The translations under genes were made by a program, and so were the position numbers. DNA of 45,237 bases from Pseudanabaena sp. FACHB-1998 (GTDB taxonomy: Bacteria; Cyanobacteriota; Cyanobacteriia; Pseudanabaenales; Pseudanabaenaceae): positions 1-45,237 of the forward strand of contig NZ_JACJQA010000054.1 in NCBI RefSeq assembly GCF_014696355.1, given 5' to 3'. The notes beneath the pieces were generated by a model. It saw only the letters and a program-made list of their open reading frames with translations. It did no database searches and was not told the origin of the DNA. Positions 17,592 to 26,057 of the stretch are shown in pieces (position 1 is the stretch's first letter; every line of letters starts with the position of its first letter).

Positions 17592-18352
17592 TATTAACCC
17601 TAATACGTTTACTTGTCCCGTTTTTCGTAGTAATCCAGATGCAGAATTAACTAAAAAAATATATCAGAATATTCCTATTTTAGAAAATGAAAAAACAGAA
17701 ATTAACCCTTGGGGAATTTCATCTATGTTAATGTTTATGATGAATACTGATAGTCATTTGTTTTTTAATAGACCAAGCGATGATTTATTACCTTTGTATG
17801 AAGGGAAAATGTTTTTCGTTTATGATCATCGCTACGGATTTTATACTGATGAGATGCTAAATAGTGATCAAGTAGATTTTAAAATTATTCCTACTCCTAA
17901 CATTGAAAACTTACAAGATCCTAGTTTTAAAGTTAATCCTCGTTATTGGATTAGTAATAATGAAGTAAAAAATCGACTGTCTAACTGTAATTGGAAGAAA
18001 GATTGGTTGGTGGTTTTTAGAGGTATCACATCTTCAGTAAATGAACGCACAACAATTTTTAGTTTGTTACCTAAAGTTGGTGTAGGTCATAGTGCGCCAT
18101 TAATAATTTTAGAGCAAAGCAATGTAACTTTAATTTCTTGTTTACTAGCTAATTTTAGTAGTTTACTATTCGATTTTATTGCCCGCCAGAAGCTAGGAGG
18201 AAATAACTTTAGTCTTTTCATTCTCAAACAACTCCCCGTCCTACCCCCCGATCGCTACAGCCAAAACGACATCAACTACATCACCCCCCGCGTCCTCGAA
18301 CTCACCTACACCGCATGGGACATCAAACCCTTCGCCGACGACCTTTGGAATC

Positions 18353-18446
18353 CCCTCACCCCCCAGCCCCCTCTCCCCTTGGGAGAGGGGGAGAAAGAAA
18401 ACTTCTTACACCCCTCTCCCTCAGGGAGAGGGGCAGGGGGTGAGGG
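18353..18446. repeat. GC-rich palindromic coding repeat, full unit (copy E)
   Basis: A 94-bp unit, translated in frame as LTPQPPLPLGEGE, a spacer, then PSPSGRGAGGEG in the C-terminal part of the methyltransferase, between FADDLWN and ASILTQASDKQQ. It has the same architecture as copies B and F. Confidence 0.88.
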
Positions 18447-18625
18447 CGCATCCATCCTCACCCAAGCCAGCGACAAACAACAACTCAAATTTGATCTAGC
18501 GATCGAAATCACAGGCAAACAACAACTCGAACTCACCACCCCACCAGACCCCACCGACCAAACCCACCTCCGCCAGCTAATCCTAGAACAATGGCAAGCC
18601 AACCGCGCCGCCTTTGAGCAAGATG

Positions 18626-18719
18626 CCCTCACCCCCCAGCCCCCTCTCCCAAGGGGCGAGGGGGAGCAAGAAGACTTCTTACACCCCTCGCCCTCTGGGA
18701 GAGGGGCAGGGGGTGAGGG
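18626..18719. repeat. GC-rich palindromic coding repeat, full unit (copy F)
   Basis: A 94-bp unit about 180 bp after copy E, translated as LTPQPPLPRGEGE, EQEDFLH, PSPSGRGAGGEG, between NRAAFEQDA and LGIPLPPFIWHETRRAQIRA. It is nearly identical to E and B, including the spacer start GAGCAAGA shared with B, which suggests recent spread. Confidence 0.88.
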
Positions 18720-18988
18720 TCTTGGCATCCCCCTTCCCCCCTTCATCTGGCACGAAACCCGCCGCGCCCAAATCCGCGCCGAACTCGATGCCTACTACGC
18801 CAAACTCTACGGCTTAACCCGTGACGAACTGCGCTACATCCTCGACCCCGCCGACATCTACGGCGCAGACTTCCCCAGCGAGACATTTCGAGTCCTAAAA
18901 AACAACGAAATGAAGAAATATGGAGAATACCGCACCCAGCGCCTCGTTTTAGAAGCATGGGATAAACTTGGATATTAGGAGGAAAATC

Positions 18989-19456
18989 ATGTCAGCCCGC
19001 GATCTATTTCACCAAGTTGTCAGACACGCCCTTGAAAAAGAAAATTGGCAAATAACCCATGATCCCTATGGACTGCAAACAGACAGCTTTGACCTAGCAA
19101 TTGACCTTGGAGCCGAAAAAATTCTTGCAGCAGAACTAGGAGAAACTAAAATTGCTGTAGAAATCAAAAGCTTTCTCGGATCTTCTAAAATTTCTGAATT
19201 TTATGGAGCATTAGGACAATTTATAACCTATAGACTTGCCCTACAAAAACTAGAAAGCGATCGTATCCTCTATCTAGCCGTCCCCGAAAACCTCTATGAC
19301 AAATTTTTCGCCACTTCCCTCGTCCAAGAACTACTTCAACAGAACACCATTTACCTAATTACCTACGACATTGAACAGGAGAACATAGTCAAATGGATAC
19401 CCTCACCCAATACCGTCAACATATCCAAAACCTCCTCAAAGAACATGCCAGCCTAG
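18989..19456 (+). CDS. xisH: XisH-family protein (fdxN-element excision controlling factor family)
   Basis: About 155 residues from the ATG at 18989. AGGAGGA at 18978-18983 fixes this start over the upstream in-frame ATG at 18968. MSARDLFHQVVRHALEKENW and the AVEIKSFLGSSKISEFYGAL block are diagnostic of XisH. The fold is related to restriction endonucleases: the Asp in SFDLAIDLGAE and E-x-K in VEIK correspond to a PD-(D/E)XK-like core. XisH/XisI pairs were named from heterocyst excision control but occur widely in cyanobacteria, often as stand-alone mobile pairs. It starts 10 bp after the methyltransferase stop and overlaps xisI by 64 bp. Confidence 0.92.
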   Translation: MSARDLFHQVVRHALEKENWQITHDPYGLQTDSFDLAIDLGAEKILAAELGETKIAVEIKSFLGSSKISEFYGALGQFITYRLALQKLESDRILYLAVPENLYDKFFATSLVQELLQQNTIYLITYDIEQENIVKWIPSPNTVNISKTSSKNMPA

Positions 19457-19725
19457 TTTGGGATACTCGTATTCGCGCAGAAACAATCTTTGACACCGAA
19501 CACGACCATTATCAACTCGTCTATGTGGGTTGGCGCAACTCCAAACGAGTCTATGGCGTTGTTCTCCACCTTGACATCATTGACCACAAAATTTGGATTC
19601 AGCAAGACGGCACAGAAATTGGCATAGCCAATAAATTAGTAGATCTCGGCATTCCCAAAGCAGATATTGTCCTCGCCTTCGATCCGCCCAACCTCCGCAA
19701 ATACACCGATTTTGCCGTTAGTTAA
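19393..19725 (+). CDS. xisI: XisI-family protein
   Basis: A 110-residue XisI. The signature is complete: TLTQYRQHIQNLLKEHASL at the N-terminus, FDTEHDHYQLVYVGW in the middle, and IWIQQDGTEIGIANKLVDLG, then KADIVLAFDPPNLRKYTDFA at the C-terminus. It overlaps the end of xisH in another frame and has its own ribosome-binding site (CAGGAG before 19393). XisI is the constant partner of XisH. The molecular role is not settled, and a toxin-antitoxin-like or regulatory function is only an inference. There is no fdxN-type excision site that I can see nearby. Confidence 0.93.
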   Translation: MDTLTQYRQHIQNLLKEHASLVWDTRIRAETIFDTEHDHYQLVYVGWRNSKRVYGVVLHLDIIDHKIWIQQDGTEIGIANKLVDLGIPKADIVLAFDPPNLRKYTDFAVS

Positions 19726-19742
19726 ACAGGAGAATACATACC

Positions 19743-19985
19743 ATGCCCAACCTAAACACGATTCAACAAGACATCGCTGAACTTACCCCTGAAGCACAGC
19801 AAATTATCTTTAACTTAATCGATTTACTGAAAAACCACCCCAAACCAAATCAGCAAAGCAATCTAGCAACCCCAAAACAAGACTGGTCAGACTTTATCGG
19901 TTGCATGGAAGCAGAGCCAGATCTATCCAAAAACTACAAAACCTACCTGAGTAATGAACTCGAACAAAAGTATGCTAATCGTTGA
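19743..19985 (+). CDS. Putative antitoxin partner of the downstream PIN toxin
   Basis: An 80-residue protein starting MPNLNTIQQDIAELTPEAQQ and followed by IIFNLIDLLKNHP, the N-terminal helix pair common in short cyanobacterial antitoxin-like proteins that precede VapC. It has a hydrophilic linker (KPNQQSNLATPKQDW) and an acidic C-terminus that would suit toxin wrapping. There is no clear DNA-binding fold. The C-terminal 14 bases overlap the PIN gene start at 19972. CAGGAG lies upstream. The antitoxin assignment is based on size, position and overlap rather than on a recognised domain. Confidence 0.7.
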   Translation: MPNLNTIQQDIAELTPEAQQIIFNLIDLLKNHPKPNQQSNLATPKQDWSDFIGCMEAEPDLSKNYKTYLSNELEQKYANR

Positions 19986-20391
19986 TACTGGCTTTTGGTT
20001 AGCTCTGGCAAATCGGAAAGATGCTGCTCATCAATCTGCTACTCAACTATTTCAAAAACTAGAGAACGAAGAATTTATTACAACTTGGTGTGTAGTTACA
20101 GAAACCTGTTACCTCATGCAAAAAAGAGTGGGGATAGATGCACCAAAACTCTTTATCCGCAAAATTGCAGCAGGAATGGTAAAAATATTTGATCTCGATC
20201 CAACCCATTGCCCTCGTATCGAACAGCTTATGGAAAAATATCGAAACTTACCAATGGACTTAGCTGATGCTTCCCTAGTTATCCTCGCCGAAGAGCTAGG
20301 GCATGGTCGTATTTTGTCCGTCGATTATCGAGACTTCAACACCTATCGCTGGAAAAATACAGAACCATTTGAAAATCTATTTCAAAAATAA
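19972..20391 (+). CDS. PIN-domain ribonuclease toxin (VapC-like)
   Basis: About 139 residues from the ATG at 19972 (MLIVDTGFWLAL). An upstream in-frame ATG at 19954 adds only MNSNKS. PIN acidic residues are visible: D5 in IVDTGFW, E44 in VTETCYLM, the Asp pair in PMDLADASLV, and the C-terminal Asp in ILSVDYRDF. It belongs to the VapC-like metal-dependent RNase family. The preceding small gene is the likely antitoxin. Spacing to the following giant helicase is 24 bp, so the pair lies within the defence array's transcription unit. Confidence 0.88.
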   Translation: MLIVDTGFWLALANRKDAAHQSATQLFQKLENEEFITTWCVVTETCYLMQKRVGIDAPKLFIRKIAAGMVKIFDLDPTHCPRIEQLMEKYRNLPMDLADASLVILAEELGHGRILSVDYRDFNTYRWKNTEPFENLFQK

Positions 20392-20415
20392 ACATCAGTA
20401 AATGCAGAATCGAAA

Positions 20416-23400
20416 ATGAAACCTAACGCACTTAATATCTTTGCTCAACGCGATCGCATCATCAATGAATATCGCAGCTACATCGAAAGCTTTCTCAAAA
20501 TTGCCGATCCGCGACTCAAGGAATTTGTCGAACAACAATTAGATAACGGGCATCTCTGGACACCACCCTTACTCCAACTTACCCCTGCTTACAAAAATGG
20601 ACGCAGCACCGATCAGCTAATTGCATCGGGGATTCTGCATTCTGATTGCGCTAAATATTTTTGTTTTGAAGACTCAGAGAAACAGAAACATCCTTTCCAA
20701 TTTCGCTATCACCAAGAACAAGCCTTTGCGATCGCCCATCGTCAAGAAAACTACGTTGTCACCACAGGCACAGGATCGGGCAAAAGTTTAACGTACATCG
20801 TGCCAATTTTTGACGACCTAATCCGTAATCCTGATCAAACAGGCGTTAGGGCAATTTTGGTATATCCCATGAATGCCTTAATTAATTCCCAAGAAGAAGA
20901 GTTAAAGAAGTTTCTCAAAAATGTCCCAGATACCCATATTCGCGTTGAAAAATATACAGGTCAGGAAAGCCAAGCTCAAAAGATCGCCATCCAAAACGAT
21001 CCGCCGCAAATCCTGCTCACAAACTATGTAATGCTCGAACTGATGCTTTCGCGTACCCATGAAGCAAAGTTTGTCAAATCCCCAAATTTAAGATTTCTTG
21101 TCCTTGATGAATTGCATACCTATCGCGGTCGTCAAGGCGCAGATGTAGCAATGCTAATCCGAAAACTGAAGCAACGGTGCGGTCAAAAGCTGATCTACAT
21201 CGGCACAAGCGCCACCATGTCCACCCAAGGCGATCGCCATGATATCCGCAAGACGATCTCAGATGTCGCCAGTAAACTTTTCGGTTCGGAAGTCAAACCC
21301 AATCATGTGATCGATGAAACCCTCAAACGTTCCATTGATCGCCCCGAACCTGACCTTGAAGAATTAAAAGCGGCGATCGCCAATCCCTTCCCCGAACCAT
21401 CAGATCCGCAAATCGATCTAACCCTCTTTCGCCAACATCCTCTCCCCGCTTGGATTGAGATGAACTTTGGACTGAAAAATGACAGTGGACATTTCATACG
21501 TCGTACCCCGATAGCCATCTCTACTGGTGCAAAGCAACTCGCTGAACTGACAGGACATCCGATCTCTGAATGCGAACAAAAACTTACCGATGTATTGCTA
21601 TGGGGCAGCCGTACAAAAGGGTTAACTTTTCGACTGCATCAGTTTATCTCCCAAGGTGGCAGTGTCTATGCCACCCTTGAGCCAAAAGATCAGCGATACC
21701 TTACCCTTGACGGACAATACAGCACCACAGGAGATCGCTTGCTGTTCCCCATCGTCTTTTGTCGCGAATGCGGACATGATTACTACATGGTGCGTTGCGA
21801 TCGCGAAAATCATAAAATTACGCCGCTACTCCCCAATGCGATCGACTTTGACCCCGATAACACCGAAATTCAAGAAGGCTATATCACCCTTGATGAGCCT
21901 GATTTATGGAGAGAGGAAGATTGCGATCGCTTACCTGATAGTTGGTTTAAAGTTACCAAAAGAGGTGGACGGGAACCCCAACAAAAATATATTGATCGCA
22001 TTCCGCAAAAGCTGCGGATTCTATCCAATGGAACGATTACCGATAAATTAACCGCAGGTATTCCCTGTTGGTTTGTCAAAAAGCCTTTTCGCTTTTGTCT
22101 CAACTGTGAAATTCTGCATGATGGACGCAAAGCCGAATTTACCAAGCTCTCTCGACTCAGCAGTGAAGGGCGCAGCAGTGCCACCACTTTGCTCTGTCTT
22201 TCCACTGTTGAAGAACTTAAAGCAAGTCTAGGTGAAAATAATCACGCTGCTAAAGTTCTGAGCTTTACCGATAATCGTCAAGATGCTTCATTGCAAGCAG
22301 GACATTTCAATGATTTTGTGCAAACTACATTTCTGCGATCGTCTCTATGTGCGGCTTTGGCTAAAGCCAAACTACTTACTCATGAGGCTCTGGCTCAAGC
22401 TGTATTCAAGGAAATGAATTTGCCCGAAGAGGAATATGCTAAAGAACCAGCCCCCTTTGATACCAGTAAAAGAAATGAGCGAGTTTTTCGGAACCTATTG
22501 GAATATCGACTTTACGAAGACCTACGACGCGGCTGGCGATTATTACAACCGAACTTAGAACAATGTGGCTTACTAGAAATTCAATATCAAGGATTAAGAG
22601 AAAATTGTAATGATGAAGGACTATGGCAAACTATTGATCATCCTATCCTCAGTAAAGCATCACCTCAAGAGCGCTTTATTGCGATTAAGGAACTTCTCGA
22701 TTTATTGCGGCGCGAACTAGCGATCGATGCCGAGCTATTAGATGCAGAACGAGTAGAACGCCTATACAAAGAAGTTACTCAATCGATTAGCGATCGCTGG
22801 AAATTTGAACTAGATGAAAATCTCTACAAAGCAAAATCGGCAATCTTCATCAAGGATAAGGATGATACTAGTTCAACTAGCAAAGCAAAAAGCAAATCAT
22901 TTAGCAAATCAAATACAAGGGAGACGATCGCCCTGAGTAAACGCAGTCGGATCGGGCGATTCTTGAGCAGCAGTGCTGCATGGTCATGGTTAACTGAATC
23001 ACTCTCAGAGCTAGCCTATCAAGAATTACTAGAAAAATTAATCACAGCTTTACGAGCTTCAGGATTTCTGTCTGGAGATACTAAAACCGTGCAGCTTTGT
23101 CTCGCTAAAATTGAATGGCACGCTGTCACCTTAGATCAAATTCCTGTTAGCTTACTCACTACCAAGCGGCTTCAAGGCAGCACTACTAACCAAACTAACA
23201 CCAATAAATTTTTCCAAACCCTATACACAAGAAACGCAAGCGGCATTAAAAATCTCGAAGGTCGGGAGCATACAGGACAAGTTACTAATGAAAACCGCGC
23301 CAAGCGAGAAGAAGACTTTAGAAATGGCAAAATTGCGGCTCTATTCTGCTCGCCAACGATGGAGCTAGGAATTGATATCTCTGACCTCAATGTTGTACAT

Positions 23401-25557
23401 ATGCGAAATATCCCCCCTAGTCCCGCTAACTATGCTCAGCGTAGTGGACGAGCAGGACGGAGCAATCAAGAAGCTCTCGTAATTAGCTATGCCTCCGTTG
23501 GCAGTGGACACGATCAATATTTCTACCAACGTCAAGGACAAATGGTTTCAGGGGTAGTTGAGCCTCCCAAACTAGAACTTGCTAACCAAGATCTCATGCA
23601 GTCCCATGTTTATGCGATTTGGTTAGCACAAACTGGTGTTGATTTGCAAAATTCCATGAATCAGTTACTAAACATGGATGCGCCAAATTATCCTCTCAAT
23701 GACGATATTCGAGCCAGATTTCAATCCACAAGTACAGGCAATTCGCTAAAACAATGCATTGAATCTGTTCGAGAAGTCCTAGCCGATCAATTCTGTCAAG
23801 CCGATATTAATCGTGCTAGTTGGTACAATGACGACTGGATACGGCGTACCCTTGAAGATGCCCCTAACGCCTTCGACCGTGCTTGCCAACGTTGGCGAGA
23901 TCTATATGCCGCCGCAGTCAAGCAAAGGGAAGAATCCAGAAAGATTAGCGATCGCTTTGCCGCAGGTGGAATTAGCAATGCCGAGAGAGACAATGCTGAG
24001 AATTTAGAGATTGAAGCCAAAAGACAAATAAACTTACTAATAGGGGCAACTAGTAACCAAAATCGCAACTTATCAGAACAGGAGTTTTCACCTTACCGAT
24101 ACTTTGCTACGGAAGGCTTTCTCCCTGGATACAACTTCCCTCGCCGCCCCATTCGCACCTACATTCCTTTTGATGGCGGCAGATTCATTTCTCGCCCTCG
24201 TAGTGTTGCAATCCGTGAGTTTGCACCCTCTAATATTGTCTATTACGAAGGCAGTAAATTCCAAATTGCTAAAACCAAAATATCTGTTGGTGGCATTCAA
24301 GATGAATATACACAAGCTGCTTTTTGCTATTCCTGCGGTTACTTCCACGAAGGACAAGCTGGCTGGGAAAGAGAAACCTGTGAAAATTGCGGTGCAAAAC
24401 TTGAAGATAAAGGTAGATTAAATGCCAAAACCCAGCGTTTACTGGAAATGAATACGGAATCAACCAAACGCCGTCAACGCATTACCTGTGATGAAGAAGA
24501 ACGCCTAAAATATGGCTACACGATGACTTCCCATTTTCGCTATGCCGCTAATAAGCGCGAAGTTGCTAAAGTCTCAGTTCAAAGCGATCAATCTAGGGAA
24601 TGCTTGATAAAACTTAGTTATGGAGAAACTGCCAATTTATGGCGCGTCAATCGAGGATTAAAAAATAACCGCGAAGAGATTGGTTTTAAACTAAATCCTA
24701 AAACAGGTGAATGGGGTGATATTAAAGCAGAAGAAAATCAGGTTAATAACCCTGAAGACTTACCCCATAATCAAGTTCTACTCAAGGTACAAGAAACCTC
24801 CAATATTCTCGTGATCGAACCCCAGAATATGCCTAAAGAAAGGCAGGAGGCATTTCTTGCTACTTTGCAATATGCCTTAGAGAGAGCTATTCAAGCGGTG
24901 TATATGCTCGAAGAGAATGAGTTGTCTTCCGAACGTCTTGGGAATGGTAAATATTTATTGTTCTGGGAAGCTGCCGAAGGTGGTGCAGGTGTTCTATCTC
25001 AAATCATTAGTGACCCCAAAGCATTCCAACGTATTGCTAGAGAGGCGCTAGATATTTGCCACTTTACCGAAGATAAAGACAAGCCTGACTGTGTGAAAGC
25101 CTGTTATGAATGTCTATTGTCCTATAGTAACCAATTGGATCATGCCTTGTTTGATCGCCATCTAATTCATAACTACTTAGATAAGTTAACAACTAGCCTA
25201 ATCGAGCGTCATTCTTCAGATATCAGCAGAGAAGAACAATATCAATCCCTACTTTCCCAAACAGATCCAAACTCCGATTTTGAAAGACAAGTTCTTCAGG
25301 AAATTTACGACCAGCATTACAAGTTACCTGATGCAGCCCAATACTTCATTGAAGAAGCAAATATCAAACCTGACTTCGTTTACTTAAATGAAAAAATTGC
25401 TGTTTTCTGTGACGGTTCCGTTCACGACTCTCCCGAACAACGAAAAAAAGATCGGCGCGATCGCGAAAATCTAAGAGATACAGCAAATTTTTATGTGATA
25501 ACTCTCCGCTATGACCAAGACTGGCGTTCAGAGATAAAAGGCTTAGGGTTGCAATAG
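20416..25557 (+). CDS. DEAD/DEAH helicase with DUF1998 zinc module and C-terminal nuclease-like domain
   Basis: A 1713-residue SF2 helicase. Walker A TTGTGSGKSL is at residues 116-125, the DEAD-box variant is DELH at 231-234, and GTSATMSTQG is motif III. The second RecA domain ends near residue 1020 with ELGIDISDLN and QRSGRAGRSNQ (motifs V-VI). Cys clusters are FCRECGHDYY (about 451) and CYSCGYFHEG, CENCGAKL (about 1305-1335). The DUF1998-type block EAAEGGAGVL and CVKACYECLLSYSNQLDH (about 1558-1575) follows. The last ~100 residues (PDFVYLNEKIAVFCDGSVHD, then a D-x2-RDREN stretch) look like a Vsr/DUF559-like PD-(D/E)XK nuclease. A Ser/Lys low-complexity linker lies near residues 815-840. It looks like DrmA-like helicase and DrmB-like DUF1998 functions in one chain, which would explain the lack of separate genes. 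The ORF is intact. Confidence 0.85.
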   Translation: MKPNALNIFAQRDRIINEYRSYIESFLKIADPRLKEFVEQQLDNGHLWTPPLLQLTPAYKNGRSTDQLIASGILHSDCAKYFCFEDSEKQKHPFQFRYHQEQAFAIAHRQENYVVTTGTGSGKSLTYIVPIFDDLIRNPDQTGVRAILVYPMNALINSQEEELKKFLKNVPDTHIRVEKYTGQESQAQKIAIQNDPPQILLTNYVMLELMLSRTHEAKFVKSPNLRFLVLDELHTYRGRQGADVAMLIRKLKQRCGQKLIYIGTSATMSTQGDRHDIRKTISDVASKLFGSEVKPNHVIDETLKRSIDRPEPDLEELKAAIANPFPEPSDPQIDLTLFRQHPLPAWIEMNFGLKNDSGHFIRRTPIAISTGAKQLAELTGHPISECEQKLTDVLLWGSRTKGLTFRLHQFISQGGSVYATLEPKDQRYLTLDGQYSTTGDRLLFPIVFCRECGHDYYMVRCDRENHKITPLLPNAIDFDPDNTEIQEGYITLDEPDLWREEDCDRLPDSWFKVTKRGGREPQQKYIDRIPQKLRILSNGTITDKLTAGIPCWFVKKPFRFCLNCEILHDGRKAEFTKLSRLSSEGRSSATTLLCLSTVEELKASLGENNHAAKVLSFTDNRQDASLQAGHFNDFVQTTFLRSSLCAALAKAKLLTHEALAQAVFKEMNLPEEEYAKEPAPFDTSKRNERVFRNLLEYRLYEDLRRGWRLLQPNLEQCGLLEIQYQGLRENCNDEGLWQTIDHPILSKASPQERFIAIKELLDLLRRELAIDAELLDAERVERLYKEVTQSISDRWKFELDENLYKAKSAIFIKDKDDTSSTSKAKSKSFSKSNTRETIALSKRSRIGRFLSSSAAWSWLTESLSELAYQELLEKLITALRASGFLSGDTKTVQLCLAKIEWHAVTLDQIPVSLLTTKRLQGSTTNQTNTNKFFQTLYTRNASGIKNLEGREHTGQVTNENRAKREEDFRNGKIAALFCSPTMELGIDISDLNVVHMRNIPPSPANYAQRSGRAGRSNQEALVISYASVGSGHDQYFYQRQGQMVSGVVEPPKLELANQDLMQSHVYAIWLAQTGVDLQNSMNQLLNMDAPNYPLNDDIRARFQSTSTGNSLKQCIESVREVLADQFCQADINRASWYNDDWIRRTLEDAPNAFDRACQRWRDLYAAAVKQREESRKISDRFAAGGISNAERDNAENLEIEAKRQINLLIGATSNQNRNLSEQEFSPYRYFATEGFLPGYNFPRRPIRTYIPFDGGRFISRPRSVAIREFAPSNIVYYEGSKFQIAKTKISVGGIQDEYTQAAFCYSCGYFHEGQAGWERETCENCGAKLEDKGRLNAKTQRLLEMNTESTKRRQRITCDEEERLKYGYTMTSHFRYAANKREVAKVSVQSDQSRECLIKLSYGETANLWRVNRGLKNNREEIGFKLNPKTGEWGDIKAEENQVNNPEDLPHNQVLLKVQETSNILVIEPQNMPKERQEAFLATLQYALERAIQAVYMLEENELSSERLGNGKYLLFWEAAEGGAGVLSQIISDPKAFQRIAREALDICHFTEDKDKPDCVKACYECLLSYSNQLDHALFDRHLIHNYLDKLTTSLIERHSSDISREEQYQSLLSQTDPNSDFERQVLQEIYDQHYKLPDAAQYFIEEANIKPDFVYLNEKIAVFCDGSVHDSPEQRKKDRRDRENLRDTANFYVITLRYDQDWRSEIKGLGLQ

Positions 25558-25623
25558 TTTTTTATATTCCTTTAATTCTTTTACTTAGCAACTAATTTCA
25601 AACTAACAAACGGACTGATTACA

Positions 25624-25947
25624 ATGACACAACCTCCTCTCCCTCAACCCCAACTCGATCGTACTCCAATCACCTTCGAGCAATACGATGAATACACTCC
25701 CCAAAAACTAGAGCTATGGGATGGTTTCTATAACTATGGAGATCAAGACATGACAGGCTTTCACCTTGCCATACTCACCAATATGGGACTACGCGCCGCC
25801 GTTAGCAATGTCCCGATCGCACAATGGTTAGCCGCCATCCAAGAGGTTGCTTTACAAAATCCCAAGCTTGACGATGCTTTGCGCGATCGCATAGTTCGAG
25901 GAATAGCTGAGTTGAATGCCATAACAGGATGTTTAGAATCTGAGTAA
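25624..25947 (+). CDS. Hypothetical protein, Uma2-like N-terminal segment
   Basis: A 107-residue protein lying 66 bp after the helicase. The N-terminal PITFEQYDEYTPQKLELWDG and a later LHLAILTNMGL-like region resemble the leading portion seen in some cyanobacterial Uma2/DUF820-associated proteins, but the catalytic PD-(D/E)XK part is missing. The remainder is helical (QWLAAIQEVALQNPKLDD). It starts at an ATG with a plausible AT-rich leader. No function is known. It could be the last gene of the defence operon or an unrelated small gene. Confidence 0.55.
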   Translation: MTQPPLPQPQLDRTPITFEQYDEYTPQKLELWDGFYNYGDQDMTGFHLAILTNMGLRAAVSNVPIAQWLAAIQEVALQNPKLDDALRDRIVRGIAELNAITGCLESE

Positions 25948-26057
25948 TGTACTTTGTTCCATTGAAATTGTGATGCGATCGGAGTTCATTTGTGAGGCAT
26001 TCGTAAAAATTGGGAAAAGATGTCAGTAAGCCTAAAGCAATCCCAAATTATGCCAAA

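Larger units (their letters stand above)
13036..18978 (+). pseudogene. Eco57I-type N6-adenine DNA methyltransferase, split by an IS5-family element
   Basis: The coding parts are 13036-16486 and 17594-18978. Joined through one copy of the TA target duplication they read in one frame (4836 bases, 1611 codons plus stop included in the count), giving GLIINPNTFTCPVF at the join. Motifs: YYTPSELV (about residue 473), SAM-binding motif I DPACGSGHFLLAA (680-692) and catalytic motif IV NPPW (961-964). This is the gamma-class adenine methylase architecture of type IIG/DISARM drmMI-like enzymes. The N-terminal ~450 residues are a family domain, and the region after NPPW should hold the target recognition domain. 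In-frame GC-rich repeats and a DUF559 domain enlarge the protein. As present, translation of the first part ends at 16593. The second part could only start internally (TTG near 17569). Expected role: host DNA methylation in the defence cluster, probably lost or reduced now. Confidence 0.85.

Noticed and set aside
14540-18719. Repeats considered as a CRISPR array
   Set aside because: The copies are irregularly spaced by hundreds to thousands of bases, are palindromic and coding, and lack unique short spacers. No cas genes are nearby.
18306-18746. Minus-strand open frame rich in PSPPAPLPEGEG
   Set aside because: It is the antisense reading of GC-rich repeat copies E and F and the methyltransferase C-terminus; the real coding strand is plus.
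17569-18978. Downstream methyltransferase half treated as an independent gene
   Set aside because: Its start is a TTG inside the IS end, and the protein begins mid-domain. Joining across the IS via TA gives a single continuous frame.
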